A stretch of 64,000 nt of DNA from Allacma fusca (taxonomy: Eukaryota; Arthropoda; Collembola; Symphypleona; Sminthuridae): the NCBI GenBank assembly GCA_947179485.1, contig OX359245.1, positions 3,887,001 through 3,951,000 of the forward strand, read 5' to 3'. Shown here piece after piece: positions 20,356-31,317 of the stretch. Made by a program: the position numbers and the translations under genes. Under the pieces are notes generated by a model that ran no database searches, was not told the origin of the DNA, and saw only the letters and a program-made list of their open reading frames with translations. How positions within the stretch are numbered: the first letter of the stretch is position 1; each line of letters starts with the position of its first letter.

Positions 20356-22578
20356 ATGATTTTCAAGATCATAAATTTATTTTTTGCGGTAGTACATATT
20401 GCATTCCATCTACGTATTTCGCATTCTTTTATAAAGTTGAACAGTTCCACACTGATTGGGGAACCAACGTTTGGAGACGGATACCTTGCCCCTATCCTAC
20501 TTCATTTCCCATCTTGTGTAATTCATTTTATTGAACTTTCTCAAAATTTTATTGACATTTCCAACACATCATTCGGAATAAATAATCCCGTCCTACTTGC
20601 AAAGTATTACGCACCTGTATTTACGGAAAATGATGACGGAGAGCATTATTTACAACAGCTAGTTTGGACAACTTGTGCTGTTTTTGTGGTAGTGACCACC
20701 GACAAGTACAATGTGTATGGCTTGCCTATACATTTCGTTTCCAATATGCAATTAAACACTATGCCATTCAGTAATACGATTGGTTTTATCATTACTCCGT
20801 CAACCAGCGTAGACGTTTCCTTCGAGATTAAAAGTTTTGCTCTGACATCCGTTCCAATATTTCTCATTCAAATGGGACATGTGGATACAAATACAAGTTC
20901 CCAATCAAATTACCCCGCCAAAACCTATATCATCCAAAACTGGGCATTCCTGTGTATGGCGTGTGCGCAGAAAAAAAACACAATGTGGTACCAACTATCC
21001 CAACCCGATGCAGAGCACAAGAATTGGTTCGACGATATGCAGTCTCTAGTTCGGAGGGAAAGTGATGGCGGTAAAAATATTTATTGGTCCATGGTTGAGT
21101 CAAAGTACGACGTAGATTATGAGGCCTTGCGAAACAACCTGTTGATAACCGATACGTTTCCATTAAGTTCCGAATCCTTAATGGACGTTCAGGATGCTAT
21201 AGTATTGAATCTGTGGCAAAGTGTGAATTTCACGCCTCTGGATAATTACGGTGCAAATAATAAAAGAGCACCCAAGGTTACATTGGCAGAAGGAACACCA
21301 GAAATATTTTCTATTAGACACAATTATTTAGAATGTACGGATACATATTTCAGGGGATTTAATTTTATAACATCTGATTCTGTAACCCAAATTAGAGATG
21401 GGTACATGCTGTTAAAACCTTTTGAACCACAGGCATGGTGGTTTTTAATTTCGACTACTATCGTTATAGTAGCAGTGGTTACATTAGTCTCAGTATGGTA
21501 CGCCCTCAGAGCTGAAATTAACTTGTCAGATATTCTAACATCCCACCTTATTTTATGGTTCGTTGGTGTTTTGCTCGAACAATGTGACAGCGAAACTCCT
21601 ATCAAGGGTAAAATCCAGAAGCACATTACCCTTGTAAAATTTTGCTCTGTCGTCAGTATCTTATGGCATTTTACGAGCATTGTCCTGACGAACTCTTATA
21701 AAGCAGTGGCTAAATCTGACTACTCTGTCGGATACCCCTTTGAAACAAAATGGAAGTATTTTACAGAGCTGGAAAATTTCACTCTCTATACAATTTCTAC
21801 GGACAGAACCTGCGGCAAGATTAGGTCCAAACTTGAAAAAAATTACCAGAAACTTATACAGCGTGGGAAAGAAAGTCCAGAAGAAAGTCCTAATCTTACT
21901 TTAAATTATTGTGATTATTTCCGTAATCCAAAGCAATTTTCGTATTCTTCATACAGCTGCATTTTGCTCAATGAGATCGTAGTGGAGGAGCATAGGTTGC
22001 ATTTGGATCTTAAGCATGAAGATTATATGCTCTTTCTCAAGAATCTGATATACACAATGAACTACGTATGCTCCGAAGAGCTCAATGCAACATTTCTGAC
22101 CTCAATACTGTCGGAGCCAAACACAGCACTTGTGGTTACGGAGTGGGATTTTCATTATTACTGGGAGTTATTTATCAATTTGACGAAATTTGTAAAGGGA
22201 AAACGTTTTCATCACAATTGGCATTCTTCCGACAACTTTCTTCGGAAAGAGTATTTTTTGTTCTTTCATAATATACCGAGTAGTAGTTTTAAGAACAGGC
22301 CGTTAGAGAGATTTCAACGACTCCGTCAATCTGGAATTGTTGACTTGTGGGATAAATGGTCCAAGATTTACTACAAGCGGTTTTATAGAGTGGCCCAGGA
22401 GGATCTCACTAATGATAGGAATGTAAAAGACTTTCAGGAACTTTCTTTGAGCAACTCGAATATTTCGATCGTATTTTTGTTGATCATTTACTGTTGGTTT
22501 GGTTGTATCATAATATTTGGTTTAGAGCGGGTAAAATGGCACTTATATAATAATAATAATAATAGTAATAATAACTAG
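20356..22578 (+). CDS. Divergent ionotropic receptor-like channel, 740 aa, intronless
   Basis: Single-exon gene from ATG 20356 to TAG. An N-terminal signal-like segment (1-24) is followed by a long extracellular region, a first membrane span at about 362-384 (WWFLISTTIVIVAVVTLVSV), a pore-like hydrophobic stretch at about 395-412, a second span at about 425-448, then an extracellular half rich in Tyr and charged residues, and a last span at about 700-722 before a short tail ending in an Asn run encoded by AAT repeats. The pattern TM-P-TM, ligand domain, TM and the LTNSYKAVAKS segment after TM2 fit insect ionotropic receptors (glutamate-receptor relatives) used in chemosensation. Glutamate-binding residues are not obvious, as is usual for divergent members. 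Ligand unknown. Length compares with the usual 600-800 aa. Confidence 0.75.
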   Translation: MIFKIINLFFAVVHIAFHLRISHSFIKLNSSTLIGEPTFGDGYLAPILLHFPSCVIHFIELSQNFIDISNTSFGINNPVLLAKYYAPVFTENDDGEHYLQQLVWTTCAVFVVVTTDKYNVYGLPIHFVSNMQLNTMPFSNTIGFIITPSTSVDVSFEIKSFALTSVPIFLIQMGHVDTNTSSQSNYPAKTYIIQNWAFLCMACAQKKNTMWYQLSQPDAEHKNWFDDMQSLVRRESDGGKNIYWSMVESKYDVDYEALRNNLLITDTFPLSSESLMDVQDAIVLNLWQSVNFTPLDNYGANNKRAPKVTLAEGTPEIFSIRHNYLECTDTYFRGFNFITSDSVTQIRDGYMLLKPFEPQAWWFLISTTIVIVAVVTLVSVWYALRAEINLSDILTSHLILWFVGVLLEQCDSETPIKGKIQKHITLVKFCSVVSILWHFTSIVLTNSYKAVAKSDYSVGYPFETKWKYFTELENFTLYTISTDRTCGKIRSKLEKNYQKLIQRGKESPEESPNLTLNYCDYFRNPKQFSYSSYSCILLNEIVVEEHRLHLDLKHEDYMLFLKNLIYTMNYVCSEELNATFLTSILSEPNTALVVTEWDFHYYWELFINLTKFVKGKRFHHNWHSSDNFLRKEYFLFFHNIPSSSFKNRPLERFQRLRQSGIVDLWDKWSKIYYKRFYRVAQEDLTNDRNVKDFQELSLSNSNISIVFLLIIYCWFGCIIIFGLERVKWHLYNNNNNSNNN

Positions 22579-25127
22579 AGAAATTATTGTAGAACTAGTT
22601 TAGTTCAGGAACGGATACTGGCACATATAATTGATTGGACCCGACCAATGGGAACAGTAACAGAGATCTTCTATTTGTTCCCGTTCCCTGCAACAACAAG
22701 GGTAGAATCTATACATGAATCAAAATTACATCAGATTCGTTCAGAACTACGAACTTAATCGACTCTTTACATAAAACATTAAAAGCATGCTTCTCAAGTA
22801 AATTTGTTTTAATAATTATTACAGCAACAGAAAATATTTAATTAAATATAACTATTAAATTACTGTTAATAACGACCCAAATAATGAAATAAAAACGGTT
22901 CAATCGCTGAAGTTAAGCAGAAAAGTAGTTAATGGAATAGTGCGTAGTTTTTAACATAAGAAACAAGATTGTGTAGAGATGACTGCATTCCTGATGTTGT
23001 GTTTCCCTGAAAGTGTTCAAATTTTCCAGGTACTTCCAGATCACGCACATGTATTTTGTTACCCAATTTTTCTGGTACAAATTTTCTGTACGCAGACAGT
23101 ATGCAAAAATTTTGGGTACACAATTTATATATCGATTTTGTTCCGGGACCTGGACCAGTATCCAACTATGCATGTATGTATATATATAGACAAGTTCTCA
23201 TTTGGCGAAGTTACCTGCGTCGCAATATGAAAGTAACCCTCTTATGTGCTCTACATCTGAATTTAGGTGGGACGACTCCATTGGTTACATAATCGACATA
23301 AATATCTTCAAAAATCCTAAGAATCATTCTCACACGTTAACCACCTGTAATTTATGCGTAACCAAACACCCAAATATTTCACCATTTCCAATAAAAATAT
23401 TAAAAAACTATCGATTCCAATTCTAATTCCAATGACCTGCACTGGTCTAACTATATACAAACACTATTGAGGTTTCAGTGAAACTATTTCATTATTATTT
23501 CTGTTTGAAAATCTTTAAATTACTTTCCTACAAACTGGCGCTATCAAGAAAGAAATCGATGCCTTAAGCGGGCTAGGGTGTGGACAAGAATTGTGATCAC
23601 ACAGTATATTACAAGACCAAAGCAATTCTTTAGCAATACACACTTCAAAGAGTATTTTCCCCATATTTTCATTTGCTCATATAGTACAGGATTTTAAAAT
23701 AAAATCCCACCTGAAAGTCAATTAATCAGCCCTGATTGTCAATACTTGAACCTGTCAAAACAAATGATACATGCTTGAATTTATATAGACAATTGATATA
23801 AAATACCCAATGGGAGCTGAATCCAATTAATGAAAATTACATTTAATTAATTTCTGAATTAATTTCCCGTTCTTCCAGAAATCATTCACCATGACAAAAA
23901 TCTCAACTAACAGGAATCCCTGAATGTATTCGTGTACATTTCAGATGTAGACAATTATATTTAGTTGCATAATAAGAAAAATTGTAAGGAATGAGTAGAA
24001 TCAGTTAAATTTGAATTAAGATTTAAATTGATTGGTGGAACGCACATATTTGGTTTCACTTCGGGCCTAATGTGATTATCATCCCCAATTTTTCATTCCA
24101 CCTAAACATTTTTTCAAATAACTTTTGCTGCTATTTCAGTTTGGCTTAAATTTTATGTGCTGTCCTAAACTTAAAATAGGAATCAAATTACGAGTATGAT
24201 GGAACACATGGAAACTATCAGAACCAGACCAGGACCAGACCAAAAAACCATGGTCCTAAAAGTTCGCAAAATAATTATATATATATTTATGAATTACGTA
24301 AATCCCTTGGAACATTTTAAAAAAGTGATTTTTGGGGATCAAATTGAAATTTCACAGAATCAGACATGTTTATTTAATTACTCTTAAGGGTTTTTCGGAC
24401 AATGGTTTTCCATCTGGTACGGTCCGTAAAACTGGATCAGATCAACGGTCTGACCTTTGAGTGATTGCATGTGTGCATACATAGCTGTAGCACGTACAGC
24501 CCCGAGAGTGTTTCAAAGGGAATATGAGATCTACAATTTGTACGTGTTTATACGCACAATTTGAGTTCAGAGCCTCAGCAAACGCCAAATAGCGGCACAC
24601 ATAGTTTCAGATCTATTTCTTCCTGCCATCCGCTACTTCAAATAAGGAACGATGTTGGAATATATATTATTCAATAATATTATTTACTAGATTTTTCAAA
24701 ATTATTAGGTTAATAATTGCGGTCACAGTCATCAAAAACGGGTAGTAAAGGAGTCCGAGAGTAAGTATACGTCAAATAATCTCCGAGGTGATCCCAAATA
24801 ATATGCCACAATTGACGGTTCTTTCAAAATTTCGTGATCAAGAATTCATGATGCTTTGTTCATGAAATACGAACTATTCATAATTATATCGACAGTAATG
24901 GGGCAAAATGTTCTAGATGTAGATATTTTTGAAAAAAAAACAATTTGATATAAATGCATTTCACAATTGAAAAATGAACTCCTTGCACGAAATTCGCCAT
25001 CCTTAATTTTGTTTATTATCGTAAGCAATTGTATAGGTAATTACTTTTACAAATAATTTTTTCTCATTAACCAGCTAATTGTTTTGTCCACACCTGAAAT
25101 GTATACCTCTACATAGTATGCTGTTTT
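22579..25127. other. Long AT-rich intergenic stretch
   Basis: No complete gene is seen. 22.61-22.69 kb has a short GTTCCCG/GGGAAC patch, 23.13-23.16 kb a CGGGACCTGGACC patch, 23.62-23.77 kb an inverted copy of 17.52-17.64 kb, and 24.20-24.44 kb facing CCAGACC and GGTCCG words. These look like worn transposon arms. Confidence 0.45.
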
Positions 25128-26291
25128 TTAGTTCAGATTGCTTTCGAGCCAGGATCTGAGAGTAGCGACGTTGGTAAACAAACTGTGGAATCCGTCCACA
25201 GCACATGGGTCTAATGTCCAGCTGACTATACCAGCTAAATAAGGACGTCTGGCTTCATCCTTTGCAATTAAGGGGCCACCCCAATCATTCTAATTATTTA
25301 ACATAAGCAGTCATAAAAATCTTTGCCTTTCGGTGATGTAATGCCTGAAGAAATTTTTAGCTATGTATTAAATCCAAAGTAAAATCTACTTACTCCGCAA
25401 GTAGACTTCCTTGACGCTGAAGCGCAAATCATGTTTTCAGTAATATCGATGTCAATGCGCGAAAAGTCCTGTTTGCAAACAGCTCTATCAATTACATTCA
25501 GACTAAGTTTTTGCTGCTGATGTGGGAAGAGAGATCCAGACTTTACTCCATAAGCTACGACCTGAACTTCACCAGAAGCTTCGATTGTTGGGATTGCCAG
25601 CCGAATAGGCTGAACGTTTTGCCTGAAGACGAGTGGCTTGGATAGAGTGATGATTCCAATGTTAAAGTCCAACTCAGGGCTGTACACAATGAGAAATATA
25701 TTTTTCACAAATGTCTTTCAATAATCAATTTTGATTATTTGTCCAGAAATAGATTTACGAAATTATAGGATGGTACTGAGATTATTGATTTTTATAATAA
25801 TTACTTGTTATAGCTTTCATGCATCTTGGTTGAGGCTGCTTGGATAAGTTGGACATCTTCCGGAGTTTCGTAGATATCATTAGCCCCTGCCATAACCCAA
25901 TAATTTTCTGGGGTAAAGAATTCAAGGCAGTATCCGGCAGTGATGATCCTCGTCTCATCATAGATGACACCACCACAACCGTGGAGTCTTACTCCTTCAA
26001 AATATACTTGAACACTGACGGCAAAGGGAAATTCCCTTTCCCCAGCCTCCTCTCCTCCAACAAATCTGGGTCCGTTCAAAAAAAATCCACTGGTTACATT
26101 GTTTCTAGTGACAATGGTTGGTTTTGAGGGGACTGCGGCTGTTCAGAATTTTATTACAGATATAGTTAAGGATCCATGTTTTTTAATTAAAATGTTTTCA
26201 GAGTAGAAAAATACTAGCATCATGTAAAGTTTGGAATAAAAAGATTACCAGAGGCCACGGCGATCAAAGCGAGTACGAATGCAGCCTTCAT
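25128..26291 (-). CDS. Secreted serine protease homologue, triad H/D/S lost, 274 aa, four exons
   Basis: Exons 26291-26249, 26138-25805, 25679-25394 and 25289-25128 join in phase to 274 aa. Exon 1 encodes the signal peptide MKAAFVLALIAVAS. The chymotrypsin-fold domain starts at RFVGGEEAGEREFPFAVSV. At the His57 position the usual TAAHC reads TAGYC; at Asp102 the usual NDIAL reads FNIGI; at Ser195 the usual GDSGG reads NDWGG. Structural Cys, the VSW segment and the C-terminal helix SWLESNL are kept, and the frame is intact, so the protein is probably folded, secreted and non-catalytic. Known serine protease homologues act as cofactors or ligand-binding proteins in haemolymph or gut; which applies here is unknown. 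A truncated relative lies at 16969-17477. Confidence 0.88.
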
Positions 26292-27051
26292 GGTGTGCTG
26301 ATTTTTGGAAGAATGAAAAATACTCTGCTGGATCCAACCGCTCCAGATATCTATCAATTTCAAGAGTGAACTCAACATTGTATGATTTTGTTTTTGATAT
26401 TTTCAAGTGCTTACAATCAAGGCTGTATCATTTTGTTTTTGACATTTTCAAGTATTTACAATCAAGGGAGTTAGACAGGTTGTCAGATGAGGACATATTT
26501 TTAATTAATAATTACTCTTATGCAGTATATGGATGAAGATATCGGATAAGTGTCCTCATTGAAGAATGCATTGATAAAGGTTTGCTCTGGGGAACGTCCG
26601 GGACGACCGTGATTATTTACCATCCCCGTGCCCGCACAAGTTAGCATTAAGTCCAAATTGTTTTCAGAATTTCTATTTTCTCGTATTTTTTTAGAAATGA
26701 TTTGAGCATTGTTTGTCGGACATTTAGTGGAAGCTCTAGTGACCTATAGTTGTGGTGAGTCTGTTTTTCGAGAATTGTGAACATTGTGAAACGTAAAAGA
26801 CCCTGAGCCAGGTTAGGGAAATTACACAACCACAAAAGCACAAAAGCATGACCCAATTTTGCAGCATGACATAATTTTATTTTATGAAGGCGCTTGTTTT
26901 TTAGAATCAATTTCATTTTTACATTCTCGCAAAATAATTTGGCTACGAAATGTAGCTCCTTGGAAAATCCATAAAATGTTATACAAATGAACGTCAACAC
27001 ATTTTCTGAGCATAAATGTGTATGCGAATAAAACTTTTAAAAAAATTGTCA
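26292..27051. other. Upstream region of the protease homologue
   Basis: 26.37-26.47 kb holds a short tandem duplication (GTATGATTTTGTTTTTGATATTTTCAAGTGCTTACAATCAAG-like, two copies about 60 bp apart). A 117-codon minus-strand frame at 26647-27000 has no supporting motif. Nothing else seen. Confidence 0.45.
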
Positions 27052-27059
27052 GTCGTAAA

Positions 27060-27873
27060 CAGAGCTATGCAGTATTTTCAAATACAGTATTTTAAAATAC
27101 GTATTTTCAGACCACAAAGTATTTTGTATTTTGTATTTCAAAGTTGGTAAGCAGTAAGCAAGTATTTTGTACTTAGTATTTTGAGAGCCAGAAAGTACAA
27201 AAGTATTTGGTATTTACTTACTCTCAATGAAATATGAAATGCAATTCAAATAAAGTATTTTGCTCAAAATACTTTTCGCTGGTATTATTTCTGATTTTGA
27301 CACTGTATGTAGCTTATACAATGTACAATGTCTGTGAAAATTGCATTTTACACATTGGAATAACATACATCGGAATGAATCCCTTGGCTACATCAAACAT
27401 GTTCAGATTCTCGATACTGTATATATATCGTCGTTGAAGAAGCGAAATGGTCTACGTGCTAATGGTTTTTACATCACAGACCATTTTGCCTCTTTAACAA
27501 CTAATTATATTTAAGATACGCCGAAGACGAGTACCTACTCGATTTAATTTTCAGTTACTAGCCCCTTTTTATAATAATTATTCCGAAAATACATTTATTT
27601 ACTAATAAATAAAAATTTCATATTAATTTCTTACTTCATAAACAGTCAAAACTACTTAAAATATAATTATAATGGACAGTCCTATTCGGCAACCGTTGAA
27701 CAATTTGGTACTACACATGTCTTAAATGCAGTCTTTGAAGTGACTGTTTTAAAAAGTTTGTTCTAGAAATCGAAAATAGTGAGGATTAGGTGGGTATTTT
27801 AAGAAAAGTATTGTATTTAAAATACAGTATTTTGTATTTTGGCATCGAAGACCAAGTATTTTGCATAGCTCTG
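27060..27873. mobile_element. hAT-type element with AGTATTTTGTATTT arms, 814 bp
   Basis: Ends CAGAGCTATGCAGTATTTTC and, inverted, CAGAGCTATGCAAAATACTT. Flanks GTCGTAAA (27052-27059) and GCCGTAAA (27874-27881) match 7 of 8. Both arms are made of AAAATAC/GTATTTT words in inverted order. The middle is non-coding AT-rich sequence. Confidence 0.88.
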
Positions 27874-27881
27874 GCCGTAAA

Positions 27882-28682
27882 CTCCGGACCTAGCCTCATG
27901 ATTTTAAACTCGCGAACTAACGACCCAGGTCAAAAAAGTCAATACAAAAAATTATCAGGAATCAAATTTGCTGCAAAATTGGCTTATTTGTGGCTATATT
28001 GAACTGGGAAATGATTATGATAATCTCATGTAGGAAATCATTTAATTTCCACGGGGTTATACAAATAGAAGGGTTATAAGAGGTCATCGGTTACATTATT
28101 TTATTAAAATACATAAGGTCATGAGGCATGACCCTTGTCTCCTCTCTTGCCTTCATATCTTCTCTCTCTTATACCTGTAGCTTTACATTTCACTCTCACT
28201 CTATTGCAACAAGTCTGCGTATGTGTGTTGTGACATACATACAACTGCGGGGATGCTATATGTACTATCCCCGGTGGTATATGCCATGAAACAGTATGTG
28301 CTCATAATATGACGGACAGCATACATGCGGAGACACCTTTTCTCTAATTCGATCGATCATATATATGACGGCGTGTTAATATACAATATATAGGCCGGCT
28401 GTTGAGTAAGTGTGAAATGTGCGAACAGTCCTACTTCACACTATGCAACTAATGGACCAGATTGGCAATAAAATGAGACATTTATAAGAATAAAGGAGGT
28501 ATAGGAAGCTCTGCTAGGTCCTCCGATATATCGGAGTACAAACCCCAAATAATTATTAACTGCGATTTGAGGCAGACAATAATTTATAGACTTTCCTACA
28601 ATCTGTGAGAATACTGCACTTGCTATTTTTAAACTTTGAATTTCACATTATTAAAGTTTCAATGAATTTTAATTAGAATTAA
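27882..28682. other. Spacer
   Basis: Contains a CT-rich patch at 28135-28205 and a CCGGTGGTATAT word that recurs at 35.5-35.65 kb. No gene seen. Confidence 0.4.
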
Positions 28683-28952
28683 ATGAAATGGTTTCTAATG
28701 TATCTATGTTTGGTAAATGCAGAAGTGCTGCAAGGACTTTTTTCCTGGTCTCTGTTGACTTCTCATGCATGGAAACAATTTTTGGGCACATACAGATTCC
28801 AAATATTGGTAATTTGGAGACAAGATGAACCGTTTTTGAGAGACATGGACGATCAAATTACAATGCATTCTCTGACCCATGGCACAATTAAATGTACCAT
28901 AATTTACTTTCGCAATGACCTATTCGTATGTTATCAGTATAAAATATTATAG
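28683..28952 (+). CDS. Hypothetical short secreted or partial protein, 89 aa
   Basis: ATG 28683 to TAG. The start MKWFLMYLCLVNAEVLQ could be a signal peptide and the remainder is a mix of aromatic and hydrophobic residues without a recognised motif. It may be the N-terminal relic of a receptor-like gene or a chance ORF. No neighbouring exon was found. Confidence 0.22.
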   Translation: MKWFLMYLCLVNAEVLQGLFSWSLLTSHAWKQFLGTYRFQILVIWRQDEPFLRDMDDQITMHSLTHGTIKCTIIYFRNDLFVCYQYKIL

Positions 28953-29935
28953 CAATAATTTGTATAAGGGGACGGGAATGTTCCCAAAATGTTTTACTAC
29001 AGTACATTAATGCATATTTTATGGAGAGAAAATTCCCTTATAGTGAAAGTACACTGTAGATGCTTCAGTACTGCCTGACCCCAATGGCCGAGTTAAATAA
29101 AAACGAGAACAATCCCTATGTCTCCACAAAGTCTCAATGCAAGTGCAATTAATCATCTCAATTCCCCAGTTGACAGTTTTAAGGACTTCAATTCCTACAA
29201 TAGTTTACTTCCGTTAAATTTATGTCCATAGATATTGGAATATCTGCACAATGTACATACTCAGTGGGATACAGCCACAGCTACAATGGAATATGACTTA
29301 GCAATACAACTAAAGCTTCTAAAATCAGAAGGACCTTGCGGGTCTATTAATTAAAGGATGGCTAATTACATATAATTACACATTAAGGATTTATGTATAT
29401 ACGTATTATTTATATAACATTATCAATAACAATATGGTCACTGTCCTTACATCGGTCATCCCAATAGGCATTTACATAGGTCATGTTACAATACAAAATT
29501 GGCATACAAAAAAATGAGCTAGCATATGTGTACATTGGTTCTTGACTGAGGTAAAATGTATTAACCTATCACAATGACAATAATAACCATCACATATGAT
29601 GTGGTAATTGTATCAAACCTTCCATTAGATTTTTTAATGAAAATTATATTCCTATTTGAGTAAATATTTTACGCAGGTCTTCCTTGTATATGCAAAGCTA
29701 TATAAACATAGAGATTCATAGAAACATTTGATTAAATCCGTCTCCTGTAATTTATATATACATATATACGCACTACAATACATACTTCACAGGCTGGTGG
29801 AATCAGTCTTAAAAGTATTTACTTGACTTCAAGATTTCTCTTTATAACGATTAGTAATTATATGGAATTACATACAAAGGTAGAATGTAATATTATTATA
29901 TAATAATTCATTGGATATTCTCACTCTGCCCCAAA
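28953..29935. other. AT-rich spacer
   Basis: No gene or repeat recognised downstream of the small secreted protein gene. Confidence 0.35.
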
Positions 29936-30280
29936 TTAAGCTTGAAGGATTTCCAAACTCTCGAGACTGTCTCGCTTCACCCCATCCGCTCCATCCTTGG
30001 TTTTGAGTTTCATTTTCTCTCGCCATTCCGCCATCTTTTTTTCGTAGTATAGTCTCTCCGGGGTGAGCATATTATCACCCCCTGGGACCCAATGAGGCTT
30101 CTGGGGTCCTTTTCCTTCAGGGAGGGTCCGGAAACCGTATCTTTTGAGATAGTCCCGGGGTGGGATCATCCGGATGGAATGCCCTTTCAAACCCTTCCCT
30201 TCCACTGGGCTCCCCACATCAATAATAATTACCCCCGCAAGAGCTAGCAAGAGCAGGGGGAGAAGGAGAACTCGACCCAT
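29936..30280 (-). CDS. Small secreted basic protein, 114 aa
   Basis: Single-exon ORF with good start context (GTCAAGATGG). Residues 1-17 are a strong signal peptide (MGRVLLLPLLLLALAGV). The mature part is Lys/Pro/Gly-rich, with PRDYLKRYGF near residue 41 and a charged, possibly helical segment ERLYYEKKMAEWREKMKLK near 76, and has no Cys. Its GC content is clearly higher than the flanks, as expected for real coding sequence. I do not recognise the family. The YLKRYGF motif faintly recalls metalloprotease prodomains, but nothing else supports that. Confidence 0.6.
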   Translation of the reverse strand: MGRVLLLPLLLLALAGVIIIDVGSPVEGKGLKGHSIRMIPPRDYLKRYGFRTLPEGKGPQKPHWVPGGDNMLTPERLYYEKKMAEWREKMKLKTKDGADGVKRDSLESLEILQA

Positions 30281-31316
30281 CTTGACCCAAGTTTTATATT
30301 TGAATTCTGAAACTCCACAGAATAATCACAACTAACTCTTCCAATTCCAACTTGGGACTCGTAGGTTATGAATTTTGACTGGGGTTAAGGTTTGTGTGAA
30401 TGGTATGATGATGTGCTTACTGTGTATTGTTAGTTCGAAAGGAGCAGCCAGGAAAGTCAGGTTTGCCTTGAACGACCGTGCACTTGCGAATGCACTTGGA
30501 AGAGAGTCTCAACATCTATACAGTCTTGGCTTAAGTTGAAATTAACTGGGAGACAATGATGGATGACCAGTGGAAGGGCTTGATAATAAGAGTCAATTAC
30601 CATAAATCATGTGCATGAGTCCGTCCATGAGTCCTCATATGGGAAGGAACGTAAATAATGATTTACGATGGAAACTTCCAACATATACTTGAGGATTTCA
30701 TTCTCAAGTGTCTTCAAATCTATGCGTCATTCTCACGTGGAACATTTGGCGCAATTGCGAACTCCTGCTTTTTAGAGGAAGAGTACAGTCCTAAAATGAG
30801 CAAAATTAAACTCTTACCAAGCATACACATTAAATATATAAATATTGTTCAGGCCAGTCTGAAGGAAAAATTACTATTTCACTATCTTTAAAGAATGTTA
30901 GGCTTATTCACATAAATTACCCGAGTCTTCTCAAACTCCACATTTCTAAAGGAATTTAATCTACTTTGTCCCAGTCTATTTCCAATGACCTCTTACCTTA
31001 TTGGAAACATATCTGCATGCCATATTTCTCCACCGATTACACCTTAAGGCAAAGATGCCAATTGTGGAGAGCATGGTCCACATAAAAACACTAACTCAAC
31101 TGACACGACAAGAGTCACATCCTCAACTTCCAGCCACACACATTCTACTTATACACATTTTTCCTCTGTATTTTGGAAATTACATTTAAAATAAACTTAG
31201 ACTATTTTTTTGTAATTGTGCATTGCCCTTCATACATCATTTTGCACGGGTTACACTTGGCCCTTTCACTACTGCAAAATCACTAACAATCAGTCCAAAA
31301 GTTCACCTAACAAATA
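30281..31316. other. Spacer upstream of the small secreted protein
   Basis: TATAAAA occurs close to the ATG at about 30290 but is too near to be a normal core promoter. No other gene was seen. Confidence 0.35.
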
Positions 31317-31317
31317 T

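Noticed and set aside
24196..24440. Possible further hAT-type element with CCAGACC and GGTCCG arms
   Set aside because: Arms match too weakly and no terminal CAG or 8-bp duplication was found.
26647..27000. 117-codon minus-strand ORF
   Set aside because: No motif, unusual composition and no splice or promoter context. Likely chance.
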